Part shown: one piece after another, positions 51,601 through 59,887 of the stretch | Layout: every line of letters begins with the position of its first letter | How positions within the stretch are numbered: position 1 is the first letter of the stretch | Assembly: GCA_963678675.1 (NCBI GenBank) | Contig: OY783194.1 | Span: forward strand, 18,764,278-18,828,277 | Direction of reading: 5' to 3' | From: Xiphydria camelus | Lineage: Eukaryota; Arthropoda; Insecta; Hymenoptera; Xiphydriidae | DNA: 64,000 nt | Program-made: the position numbers and the translations under genes | The notes under the pieces: generated by a model | The model's input: the letters and a program-made list of their open reading frames with translations, nothing else | Databases searched by the model: none | What the model was told of the DNA's origin: nothing

Positions 51601-54600
51601 CGTTACTCTGATGCCACAGTGAGGATCCGGAGTGCGAATTTTTGCCAGAACGGAATACTTGATCCTGATTGGTCTATTCGCTGACGCCGTACGGAACTTT
51701 TATTCGCGTCGGACACCGCTGTATGGTGGCGTTTCGTTCTTCCTAAGATGGCCGTCGTTGCGGACCGAATGTCAAGATAACCATGTAACGTAAACAAAGT
51801 ATTTGTATAAATACCTAAAAGTAGTTTTAAGAGTGTAAGTGCAATAAACCCAATTCATAAGTGATGAATATCGATATCGAAGATATCTTGTCAGTTCTAG
51901 GAGAGTCAAAAATGCCGCTAGTGGAAGGAGAAGCGGTATTGAAAAAGCAGTTTGTATTTTCCTGCTGAATCAAAAAGAGAAACCAAAATACAGTGAAAAT
52001 CGTCGCTTCTTGCGTACAATTGTTACATGTAACAAGTGCTCCTCACGAAGTTGAAGTGAACATCTTACTAGTAAACAACAATAAAGAAGTAACGTGCAAG
52101 TGCAGCTGGGCCAGAGGAAGACGCAAACATGTTTTTGCAACGCTTCTGTATGTAAATCGGTAGGGCAAATAGTACCATGTGTGACGATTGTACGCAAGAA
52201 GCGACGATTTTCACTGCATTTTGGTTTCTCTTTTTGATTCCGCAGGAAAATACAAACCCTCTCTCTCTGCTTTCAATACCGTTTCTCCTTCCACTAGCGG
52301 CATTATTGCACTTGCACTTTTAAAACTACTTTTATTTACTAATTCTTTGTTTATGTTACGTGGTTATGTTGACATTTATTTTCAAAAAGAAAAAGATCAA
52401 ATTATTTTTAAAAATTTAATGAGAACTTTCGAAAGCAGTCACTGTCATGTCCGGTTTCTATATTATGACCAGAGTGGAGCAACATCGCGCTTGAAGAGTC
52501 GGTGGCTCAATTGGTAGAATGCGAAGCATTCCCAGTTTCGAAGCATCTCGTATTCTAAAGATCGCAGGTTCAAATCCCGTTAGGGAGCGAAAAAAAAAAG
52601 CGACACTACTAGACTGGTGGCAGGCGGCGGCACAGCAGTGAAAAACCTCGGTAAAGTCACTGCATGCAGTTCCCCTTTTGCAAAATCCTACTTCATCCAC
52701 TTTATCCACCGTGTGCACTGCGTGATGCCACAGTGGTACCCCAGTGGGCACGCACCAAGACATCACTGTGATGTTTCTCAAAGTCACCGCGTGGTCCCAC
52801 AGTGCCACCATTGTAAAGCCACCTGGCTATCGGGGTGGGACATACGGTACATACGGTACGGTACGGTACAAAATAATCCCAGTAGCAAGCTACTGTCGGT
52901 AAAAACGCATCCTACAAATTTGCAGCGATCTTGGATATGGGCTCTGTACCTATTCATAACGCCTCCCGTTACATTTGACTAAAATTATTGGCAGCTGGAA
53001 GGACTTGCACAAGTCTTATAGTCATATTCAGAAATAGACAATTACACAGGATTGCAGAAATAGACAATTAGTGAACTATACTAGAATGTTACTAGGTAAT
53101 TTGGTAGAATTAAAAAAAAGTTTATATGAAATATTTTCAAATATTTCTCCCCCCCCCCCTCCCCAAAAAAAATTAACTACGAAAAGGATACAAAATGATT
53201 TAATAGAATTTCTTAGAAATTGTCAGATTGAAGAAATAGCATTATGCTGAATTGTTTTTAGAATTTAGAATTTTTGAAATAATCATAATTCCAAAATTTT
53301 CCTGAAACTATGTTTCTTACGCAATTTTACAGTTTATCAAAATTTCTTGTAAATTCACACAAAAAAAAAGCGTCAGAGCCTGTTAGAATCTCTCGTAATT
53401 TTGTATAATACTTTTGAGAAATTTTGTGAGTCATTTTTAAAAAATGGAATATTTTCATCAGTGTATTTACGAATGGAAGAAATCATGAAGCGTAACTGTA
53501 TGATACATTCGATAAAAGTGATATAAAAAATAAACAGCTTAGAACGTAAAGGGAACCTTTTCTACTTAACATTAATATTTGTTTCTCTTACCAATTGTAC
53601 ATTGTTCGTCCAAGTAGACTGCTGAGACAATGTCCAAAGTTTGCGGCCGAGAAGGTCTATCCGCATCTTCTTCGTTATTTTCAACGTTATCGTCGTAACT
53701 CACTTCATTCTTGGAAGGTTCCGATGTATTAGCATTTACGTAATCGCTATTGCGTGTATCTTGTCGGTCGTCCAATTTCAAATCCCCGATCGAAACATTT
53801 TCCGAATGTTCGTCGCTTGGAAGAACATTAACGTTTCTAATATGATTGGACCCCTCCGTACCTTCTTCCACTTTGACTTTCGTTTTGTTGGAATGTAAAT
53901 GATCTTGCGTTCGACTTTCGCCACTAGTCGAATCGTTTTTTTCAACAACTTGTCCGACTTCACTGTAATCTCTTTGTTCGTACATTTCACGATCTTGATC
54001 CGCGGACACAAATTCTACGGTCTCTGCCTCGCATTTTTGACTTTCCTTCGTAGAAGCATTTAACTCACTGCGTTCGATAACCGCCGCATCGTCTTCGGAT
54101 GCGCTCTCTACATTATTTTCCGCATTATCGGACGTCTTTCGCATTTTCTCGTCGGTTCTTTTACTTCTTCTTCCCTTTTCCTCGTAAATAACTTTTGCAT
54201 GCTCTTGAAATTTTTCTAAGCCCTTCTTCTCTAAAAAATCGCACGCCGCTTCGCTATTGGACACGCCACTCGCACCGCTCTTGCTGTAATCTATAATTGG
54301 AAACTTCTTCGCTTTCTCCAACAATTCCTCAGACACTTCCGGCAGTTCACCAATAGTGACGCTCTCAAAAATCGGTGCCTCGTTCGCGTCCTCATCCTCG
54401 CGAGGCTTCAGAAATTTGCTTCGGGTGGTAACATTTTCCAGTGTCTCCCGGTAAGTCGCGATCGCAAGCGAATTTTCGTAACAGGCGCTGCTCTCGCGCG
54501 CCCGTTCCTCCGCCTCTAATTCCGCCAGATAGTCGTTCAATTCCTCCTCGGATAGGTCGTCGATGTGACTGTAGCCGACCGGTTTCCGTTCAGACTGCAT

Positions 54601-56055
54601 TGCTTGAAATACGGGCTTCGTGGAATCGATGCGCTTCTCATCCAATTCCTTACTCTTATGATTCGTTTGAAGACGATTGACCATCTGTTTCGCGGTGATT
54701 TCCAATTCCGTAGTTGTTTCCGGTAATTTTTCTCGATTCCCGATGTAGATACACTCGTAAACGTTTTCCTTCTCCTGGGGTTGTACAACTCGATTTGCTT
54801 CACCGAAACCTACATTCTCGTAAGTGTGCTTCAATTCGTTCTCAACCTTCGCCTCGATGTCCTTCGTCCTCGACTTGCTCGCGGACGCGATTTCCTGAGT
54901 CTTTGGAATGTCGGTGCCTATGTACACATTTTCATAAACGCGTTCGGGTTCGTCTATAATACTTTTGGTCTCTTTCAGTCTTTTATTCGCCCCTAGCAAG
55001 GCTACGTTCGTATAAACAGGCTCCGATTTCTTTCCCGTAATACTCTCCAACGAAGCGGAATTTTCTACGATGTCTTCTTCGCCTTCTCTCGTGTCGTTCG
55101 CAACGACCGACTCCAATTTTACCGGTAACAAGATGTTTTGGTACTCCGCTGGCGTCGTCGTGGTTGACGACGGTTTCTCCGGATCGCCGCATTTACTCGT
55201 TCTGTCCTTTTTAACTCTTTCAGCGTCATCGCCACTTCCGGACGATTCAACTGTTATCGTCGCTTCCTCTTGTCTCTCCTCTCGAAGCTCTTTTTTATTC
55301 AACGTATCGTCCGCACGATCCACGATCGCGCCGGGAGCGTTTATATACTCCTTCAAGCTGCTGAAGACATTACTAACGCTGGGTTTTGCATTCGGTTGAC
55401 CCAACTTTTTGTCGTAATTGTGCTGAATTTTCAAACAAGCGTTATCGTTTTGTCGTTTCTGTGCCAGCTTCCGAGACGTGTTATCGCGTATGACTGTGGA
55501 ACTCGCCTCGAAATTGGCAGACTCAATAGACTCTTTTCTTTGCGCTTCGTCAATGGTACTCTGTTCTCGAGCATAAAATTCTTTCACAGACTTTGCTACA
55601 GCGGGTGAGTACTCAACGCCACCGACTGCACTTGTTTTGTCATCGTTTCTACAAGGCGGACCTGTAAATGTGACGTCCGCACACATAGAATTCGTAGAGC
55701 TGTCCGAGCACAAATCGGCGGTGAGTTTTGTGCTCGTCTTGCATCCCGAATCAACCGTTGAGTGACCATAAGTTATTGGAGCCACACATCGCAGATTGAT
55801 CTTGCCTGTCAGTGGGGCGACGTGATTTAACGGAGAGGCAGTCGAGGCGATTTGTTCAGCACGGTCTGAAATCAAATTAAATCATTTAGATTGTCGATGT
55901 GTTTCCTTAATGTAAAAACGCGTTTTCCAAAATACGCGCGTAGATGAAATGTTTCGTTCATATAATATATCATTATAAATACTATTTGCATTCTCACCTT
56001 CATTAAACTCAAAATCGTCAAGCACCTTATCCAAGTCTATCGCAAACTTCTCCAT
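45673..56055 (-). CDS. Sara: SARA/ZFYVE9-like gene (three exons seen)
   Basis: SARA anchors Smads to TGF-beta receptors on early endosomes through its FYVE domain (established for the family). Exons: 55998-56055 from ATG (MEKFAIDLDKVLDDFEFNE), 53592-55865, 45673-45905. Splice sites fit: donors GTGAGA, GTAAGA and GTAAAT, acceptors TTTCAG, and phases agree (GAA G|AC, ATT G|GT). The third exon encodes WVPDSDAPNCMLCDL...KRRHHCRACGK, the first half of the FYVE finger with its R(R/K)HHCR motif. The large second exon is acidic and disordered with repeated YxNV-type motifs. The next exon, which should begin VFC, is not found to the left, so the gene runs out of the window or is broken. The plus-strand ORFs over exon 2 are shadows. 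Confidence 0.85.
45906..46379. other. SARA intron, no feature
   Basis: Intronic DNA next to the FYVE exon. Short ORFs on both strands, none recognisable. Confidence 0.5.
46380..46800. repeat. Palindrome with ~140 bp arms
   Basis: 46380-46530 returns inverted at about 46645-46800, with words GAAATGGAATATCCAGG, ACAAAACTGTTATAATTGTT and TCGAAAGAGCT. Centre of about 110 bp. No coding content. Confidence 0.75.
46924..47142. repeat. Palindrome with ~56 bp arms
   Basis: TTCGCAGTCCxGCACCTTTC and GGGTTAATTACTGGACGAAT return inverted at 47085-47142. The sequence GTTAATTAACCTTTTCCGGA at 58100 is similar to one arm, so this is a repeat family. Confidence 0.65.
47524..47738. repeat. Palindrome with ~90 bp arms
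   Basis: ACGTGTGGCCGCCACACGCG through AATTGGCTCTA is matched inverted after a 30-base centre. The outer word CGTGTGGCCGCCACACG is itself a palindrome. Transcribed, this would form a long hairpin RNA. The remaining 600 bp to 48360 hold no recognised feature besides repeated ACAAGAAT words at 48170-48270. Confidence 0.8.
48364..48781 (-). mobile_element. Mariner/Tc-type MITE, complete copy
   Basis: CAAGGTGTTTCATAAACATG...CATGTTTATGAAACACCCTG between TA dinucleotides, 418 bp. The minus strand keeps the transposase tail of the same type as at 2882-3026 (RVRQSMRRRLDTC...GGGHFQ). Inverse orientation to the copy at 2770. Confidence 0.85.
48988..49218 (-). mobile_element. CCCCGATAGC family, truncated member E6
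   Basis: Matches the last 230 bp of E3 and E4 (from ATTCATGGTCGGTAAATTTA to GCTTTGCTGTCGGGG). The left part is missing. The 200 bp to its left are unrecognised. Confidence 0.8.
49224..49985. repeat. Two tandem, near-identical 375 bp palindromes
   Basis: Each unit begins CCGTATGTATCATGCCAAAT, passes TAGTTAGAGTTGGCTTGAGA and AAACGTCTGATTTCCCGATA, turns at about 49425 or 49800, and returns inverted. Arms of about 180 bp, spacer under 30. The junction CATGATACATACCGTATGTATCATG is itself palindromic. The two units differ at only a few positions, so order is arm, anti-arm, arm, anti-arm. Confidence 0.9.
50236..51473 (-). mobile_element. CCCCGATAGC family, member E4
   Basis: CCCCGATAGCAAAGTGGCAC...CACGCTTTGCTGTCGGGG flanked by CC (50234-50235, 51474-51475). 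The intact palindrome reads TTTTACCGGTATT at this place, confirming the 2 bp duplication. About 1240 bp, nearly identical to E3 apart from a duplicated GGAGCCGGCGGC block near 51140-51195 and a longer TA run. Confidence 0.85.
50490..50573 (-). other. tRNA-Arg(UCU)-like module of E4
   Basis: Identical in its core to 26430-26513: A box TGGCGCAATTGGTAGAATGC, loop CTTCTAA, B box GGTTCGAGTCC. The neighbouring GA microsatellite is also conserved. Confidence 0.65.
51864..52163 (+). pseudogene. SWIM zinc-finger gene fragment in E5
   Basis: ATG at 51864 gives MNIDIEDILSVLGESKMPLV-EGEAVLKK, then a stop. The sister frames continue SCGIKKRNQNTVKIVASCVQ, NEVEVNILLVNN and TCKCSWARGRRKHVFATLLY before TAG. 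CKC plus KH with an ATLLY end resembles a SWIM domain whose third cysteine has become arginine. Upstream 51640-51790 has a CCAAT-type box (GATTGG) and CTAAGATGGCCGTC, like a housekeeping promoter. Only part of the right inverted arm is left here (to about 52330). Confidence 0.5.
52499..52590 (+). other. tRNA-like module of E5
   Basis: GGTGGCTCAATTGGTAGAAT (A box) and GGTTCAAATCCCG (B box, 52567-52577), followed by an A run. Same position relative to the right end as in E1. Confidence 0.6.
52850..53591. other. SARA intron, AT-rich
   Basis: Intronic sequence with TACGGTAC repeats at the left edge and a C-rich tract at 53148-53164. No ORF or element seen. Confidence 0.5.
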
Positions 56056-56059
56056 GATG

Positions 56060-56720
56060 TCGGATGCGATCGTATTATTCTGGTACCAACGTCATTTAAA
56101 AGCGACGACTATTAGCTCTCGATAATCGTACATGCGAATAGATTATGTCCAAGTATAACGTGACACGAGTAATAAAATTATTTCGCACTTTTGAGAGTCA
56201 CTGAATCATTTTGACACTAGTTAGTCTTAGAAAATCTTTTTTCGGCACTCGTCTCACTTCGAACAAAAAATATAGCTAAAAATCATTCAACCGTCCTTTT
56301 TGAATTCTTCGCTGAACTGTTGAATGTAATATACCTAATAGTTTTCTGACAGTCATAATCACGAAGATCTAAGAATAGAACGGCGAAATCTTTCCATCTC
56401 CCGAATGACCGCAATAAAGGTATTGCGAATTATTGACAAATGCATTAATCAAATGATCCTGAAAATTGTGCAAAACCTTGGCTAGCCACTCACTGATAAC
56501 TGATCGGATCAATTAAGAAAACCAAGTAAACTCGTGAGATTGTCATTTTTTAGGCGATGTCACAGCGCCATCTTGAAAAGCGGTTACATAGCATGTTATC
56601 TGGGGGGCCTTTCTCGAGTCACTCGTATCTTTGCGTGCACGCAACTCAGCGAATAAACCAATCAGGATCAAGTATTCCGTTGTGGTGGGAGTCCTGATTG
56701 GTCTACTCGCTAAGATGCGT
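56060..56720 (-). promoter_or_regulatory. SARA 5' region and probable promoter
   Basis: On the minus strand CAAGATGGCGCTGTGACATC at 56560-56580 resembles an AAGATGGCGGC-type initiator/YY1 site. Further upstream lie two facing copies of TCCTGATTGG(T)(C/T)TA(T/C)TCGCT (about 56643-56711), each with a CCAAT box. The second copy, including ACAACGGAATACTTGATCCT, is also found in E1 (19918) and E5 (51640). Start sites are inferred from motifs only. Confidence 0.45.
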
Positions 56721-56770
56721 ATACGTTTCTTTTGCGAGCGGTTCGAGAAAGGGGCCCCTGACTGACTGCA

Positions 56771-56908
56771 AAGCGGGATTCAGATGGGTGCGGAAAGCAT
56801 GCGGATCGGTGCGGATTGGTAGGCAGTACGCACGCGGAAGAGCCGATTGGCTAACGTTGTTTCCGCATTCCGCACTCCGCAAGCCTTCCGCACCCATCTG
56901 AACCCACT
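56771..56908. mobile_element. Short MITE, CAGATGGGTGCGGAA ends
   Basis: GGGATTCAGATGGGTGCGGA...TCCGCACCCATCTGAACCC, with TGCGGA repeated inside each arm. 138 bp. The ORFs across it are created by the repeats. Confidence 0.65.
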
Positions 56909-57174
56909 GTGAGACACGAGGCGCAAGGATCGTGCACCGTGCACGAGACGCGCGAATCTTCGGATCTCTCTCGAGAAAGGAAACCAAGGAGAAAATTTTA
57001 AGCAGAGGTTGCCGGCAAAATTCAAGTTTATTCTCTTGAGGAAAAAAGGAAAAGTTATCTTCGGGTTCGGAGTCGACTTTCGTCGACTATTTCTTCTTCC
57101 GACTTTTCAAGTCCCTCTCGGCGTCGCCCGGGAAGGGGATCCTCCGGTGGGGGTATCTCGTGTAAAGGTCCAGA

Positions 57175-57325
57175 TACACATGCTAGTAAAAAAGCATGCT
57201 TATGAGCATGCTTAAAAAAAGCATGCTCTTTTAACGGCTACACTTGCTCGATATGAGCATGCTACTTTTAAACATGCTTTTAAATAAGCATGCTTAAAGC
57301 AAGCACTCGGATACACATGCTAGTT
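57175..57325. repeat. GCATGC-rich element
   Basis: GATACACATGCTAG occurs at both ends (57172 and 57311) in the same orientation. Between them AAGCATGCTTA-type words give five GCATGC palindromes plus near matches in about 110 bp. Likely a MITE with short subterminal palindromes. Confidence 0.55.
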
Positions 57326-57329
57326 CCTA

Positions 57330-58280
57330 ACAGGCTGTCTGCCAGTGCAGTGGAAAAGATGGAACACCAAGTGGCTATCCGCACAGAAGTGAAAAAAATA
57401 ATTGTATTACTTGCAATTCAATGCATACGAAATCTTCTATTGAAAGAGAAAAAAAAGGAGGAATAGGAATATTCATCAAAGTTTCAATTTTTGAGATAGA
57501 GTAAAGAACTTCCTGCGTTTCACTCTTAAAATAATATACTTTTAAGAAAAAAAACAGTATTACGAGTTTTGAAAAAAGTATATTTATTTTACAGTTTGAA
57601 GATATTAATTTTCATGAAACTCGTACAATCAAATAGGTCGGTTTTGAACGTGTAAAATAAAGTGAAAAAAACTTTGTGAGAAAAATGTATATTTTATTAC
57701 CATGGGGTCTACTGGACCCCGTGTGACCACTACGAATTAATAAATTATTAATAAATTGTCTGTCGCATATTCGCCCAAATGCTCTTCGCATTTGGGCCGT
57801 AGACCGGTGTGAGGGAGAAATTCGACACTCCTCGGGCCCTTTGAGCCATAAATTAGATCCGGGAAAGTTCCTCATTGCCACGGGGTCGAAGAGCGACCAG
57901 TACGTTCGAAAACCCCCGAGCGACCGGAACAGCTCGCAAATAAAGTTAATGCATTATTTGTTTTCCCTTCCAAATTGATGTAATTTTATTCATCCTAAAC
58001 CCACCACGCAAGATTAATTTGGCGCGTAGTCCGTCGCTCGAAGACGGAACATTGTTTATTAGAATAGGTATTGCGGGGAACGGCTTATTTCGATCCGTCC
58101 GTTAATTAACCTTTTCCGGAAAAGGTGTGCGGCGGAACACAGACTCTAGTCTTCATGACCATCCCGTCGCGTCGTTTGACGGAAAGGATCGGAAGCGATG
58201 AACCCCGTCTGCGACGGTCCCTGCCACATGTTGTCCCTGCTGGGCCGTGTCTTGCCGGACAAGTGGGCGGTAGTACCGTA
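57330..58280. other. Intergenic, with piggyBac-like words
   Basis: No gene. GGGGTCTACTGGACCCCGTG at 57705 and GGGTCGAAGAGCGACC at 57883 are palindromic words like those near the ends of piggyBac elements. TTAA-flanked ends were not found. A GC-rich patch lies at 58110-58280. Confidence 0.35.
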
Positions 58281-58287
58281 TGTCCGC

Positions 58288-58460
58288 GATCACCCAAGCA
58301 ACACGATGACGTCATTTTGACGTTTCTTTTTGGTGAGTTTCGTCGCGCGACGTCAGATGACGAAAAATTGACGTCGCATTGCCGTCAAATTTAAGACGTT
58401 TTATAGACGACTCAATAGTGACGACAAAGAGACGTGATTTACTATTAAATTTAATGACGT
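58288..58460 (+). mobile_element. TGACGTCA-rich MITE, left copy
   Basis: Starts CACCCAAGCAACACGATGAC. The word (T)GACGT(C/T) or its complement occurs about ten times in 150 bp. A similar start and composition recur at 62745-62930, so this is probably a dispersed MITE. TGACGTCA is also the CRE consensus, a possible but unproven source of regulatory activity. Confidence 0.5.
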
Positions 58461-58934
58461 TAATTTAAATAAAAACTTGCTACCAACTATTATGGTATTG
58501 TTATTATTACTATTAATTATTATAAAATTTTAATTTAGGTAGGTATTTTTTATGGCAAGATTGATCTCTGTTTACTTTCAAACAAAATGTAATTATTAAT
58601 GTATTGTCTACAATTAATTGCAAGAAAAATATTTTCTTTCAAACGCAGTATATTCCTCACGTGCCGTCATCAAGCGCGCCAAAAATTTGAAGGATTATGT
58701 CATGTGATCACTATCCCCCAATCGCCGGCCTTTCAGAGTAGCATAGCCGTGGCGTTGCCAAATCTCTATTTTTGGACCAAATAAATACTTTTTTGTTTAA
58801 AAAACATGACAAGGCAATGTTATTTTGCCAAAATATTTACCTGAATACCAAATAATAGGGTTAATATGGCACAAAATTACTGTAGAATGGTTTTTTAGTA
58901 AACTGTTACATTTGAAATGAACCTTTAGAAAATT

Positions 58935-59887
58935 GGCAACATGCGTAATGCGCGGTGCGCCTGCGCCTGCGCCAGCCGACCGCCGCGCTGCCAGGCCATC
59001 CCGCTTGCTTGTTTTGTCAGTTTTGTGATCCAGACCCGCACTCCACCCGCGCCGCCATCACCTGCCACGTCCTTTTTTCGTTTTCCTGTGCGCCCCACTA
59101 CTGCCCTGCGCCTTTTCCGATTATTCACGCCGTCGCCTACACGTGCGCGCCAGTTCAGCAGATTGCAGAAGATGTATATGGTATGATTTGTGGTGCATAG
59201 TTTGCCGTTGTGTGGCACTGAGAACAAATTAGTTACCTATCTAGTATAGATAGAAAAGTATTTTCCTGTTATCTCCGGTGGAGTAGCGTGTCCACTGTCC
59301 CTTGGCCGCCATTGGCCATTGTAAAAACGTTAGTGTCGCAAGGGATATTATTTTTACATAATATTTTGTGTTCTGAACCTGAAATCGACCTTCTGTTCTT
59401 TCAATGTAAGTCTATTCTGTTTTTCGAGGAAAATAAATATAAAAAGTTATAGTCAGGTTGACAAGTCTTTGTCTTGAGGAGGTGCACTGTGCCCTGAGAA
59501 CACAAGTGCAGTTAAAATAAAAATCGCTATAAAATTTGCTCACGTTGGCCATTTATCAGAATATTCAATCTGATAAAACTATTCTTGATTGGAAACTTTC
59601 ACCTCGACTTTCACAGGCTGTACCTATACGATGAAAGTGTAGTTTTTTCCTAAGACTCCTGCATCGGTGAAACTTGCTGTTCCGAGATTTCATCCACAAT
59701 TATATAGGACATCCTCAGGGGAGTGACGATTACCTACACTGAGACTGTCAGCTTGTGAGACTGTGACGCGGAAGCTTGAAACAGCAAGTGTTATCGACGC
59801 AGGAATCATCCGGAAGAACTACAATTCAAACAAATATGAAAAATATTTATTACTTTCTTGAAAGTAAACATTGATTTTTGACCGTAG
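58935..59887 (+). promoter_or_regulatory. Promoter and 5' UTR region of first DUF4806-type gene
   Basis: A GC-rich block at 58940-59120 contains GCGCGGTGCGCCTGCGCCTGCGCC, similar to NRF-1/ewg-type sites, in otherwise AT-rich DNA. The coding start at 59888 follows an acceptor-like TTTTTGACCGTAG, so a non-coding first exon probably lies between. No TATA box stands out. Confidence 0.4.

Larger units (their letters stand above)
51544..52835 (+). mobile_element. CCCCGATAGC family, member E5
   Basis: CCCCGATAGCCAAGCGTGAC...CACCTGGCTATCGGGG flanked by TG (51542-51543, 52836-52837). The intact palindrome reads CAGAGTGGGACATAC here. 1292 bp. It is the clean relative of E1, with promoter-like segment, SWIM fragment and tRNA-like module but no nested insertions. 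Confidence 0.85.
49972..52849. mobile_element. Second palindromic element with two nested insertions
   Basis: Without E4 (50236-51473) and E5 (51544-52835) the sequence is a palindrome: TACCGTATGTCCCACTCTGT, GCTTGGTCGGTACTTGAGTG, ACCGGTAGAAGTCGAGTCGG, GGTGTCAATTCGGGAGATCG, centre near 50145, then the complements to GGACATACGGTA at 52849. It matches 17041-25367. Confidence 0.8.

Noticed and set aside
54441..55608. Plus-strand ORFs of 70-112 residues
   Set aside because: They are antisense shadows of the long SARA exon, which has splice sites and a recognisable N and C context on the minus strand.
58100..58400. Protein-coding ORF of 89 residues
   Set aside because: It runs through the TGACGTCA repeat block and has no domain. 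A repeat explanation suffices.
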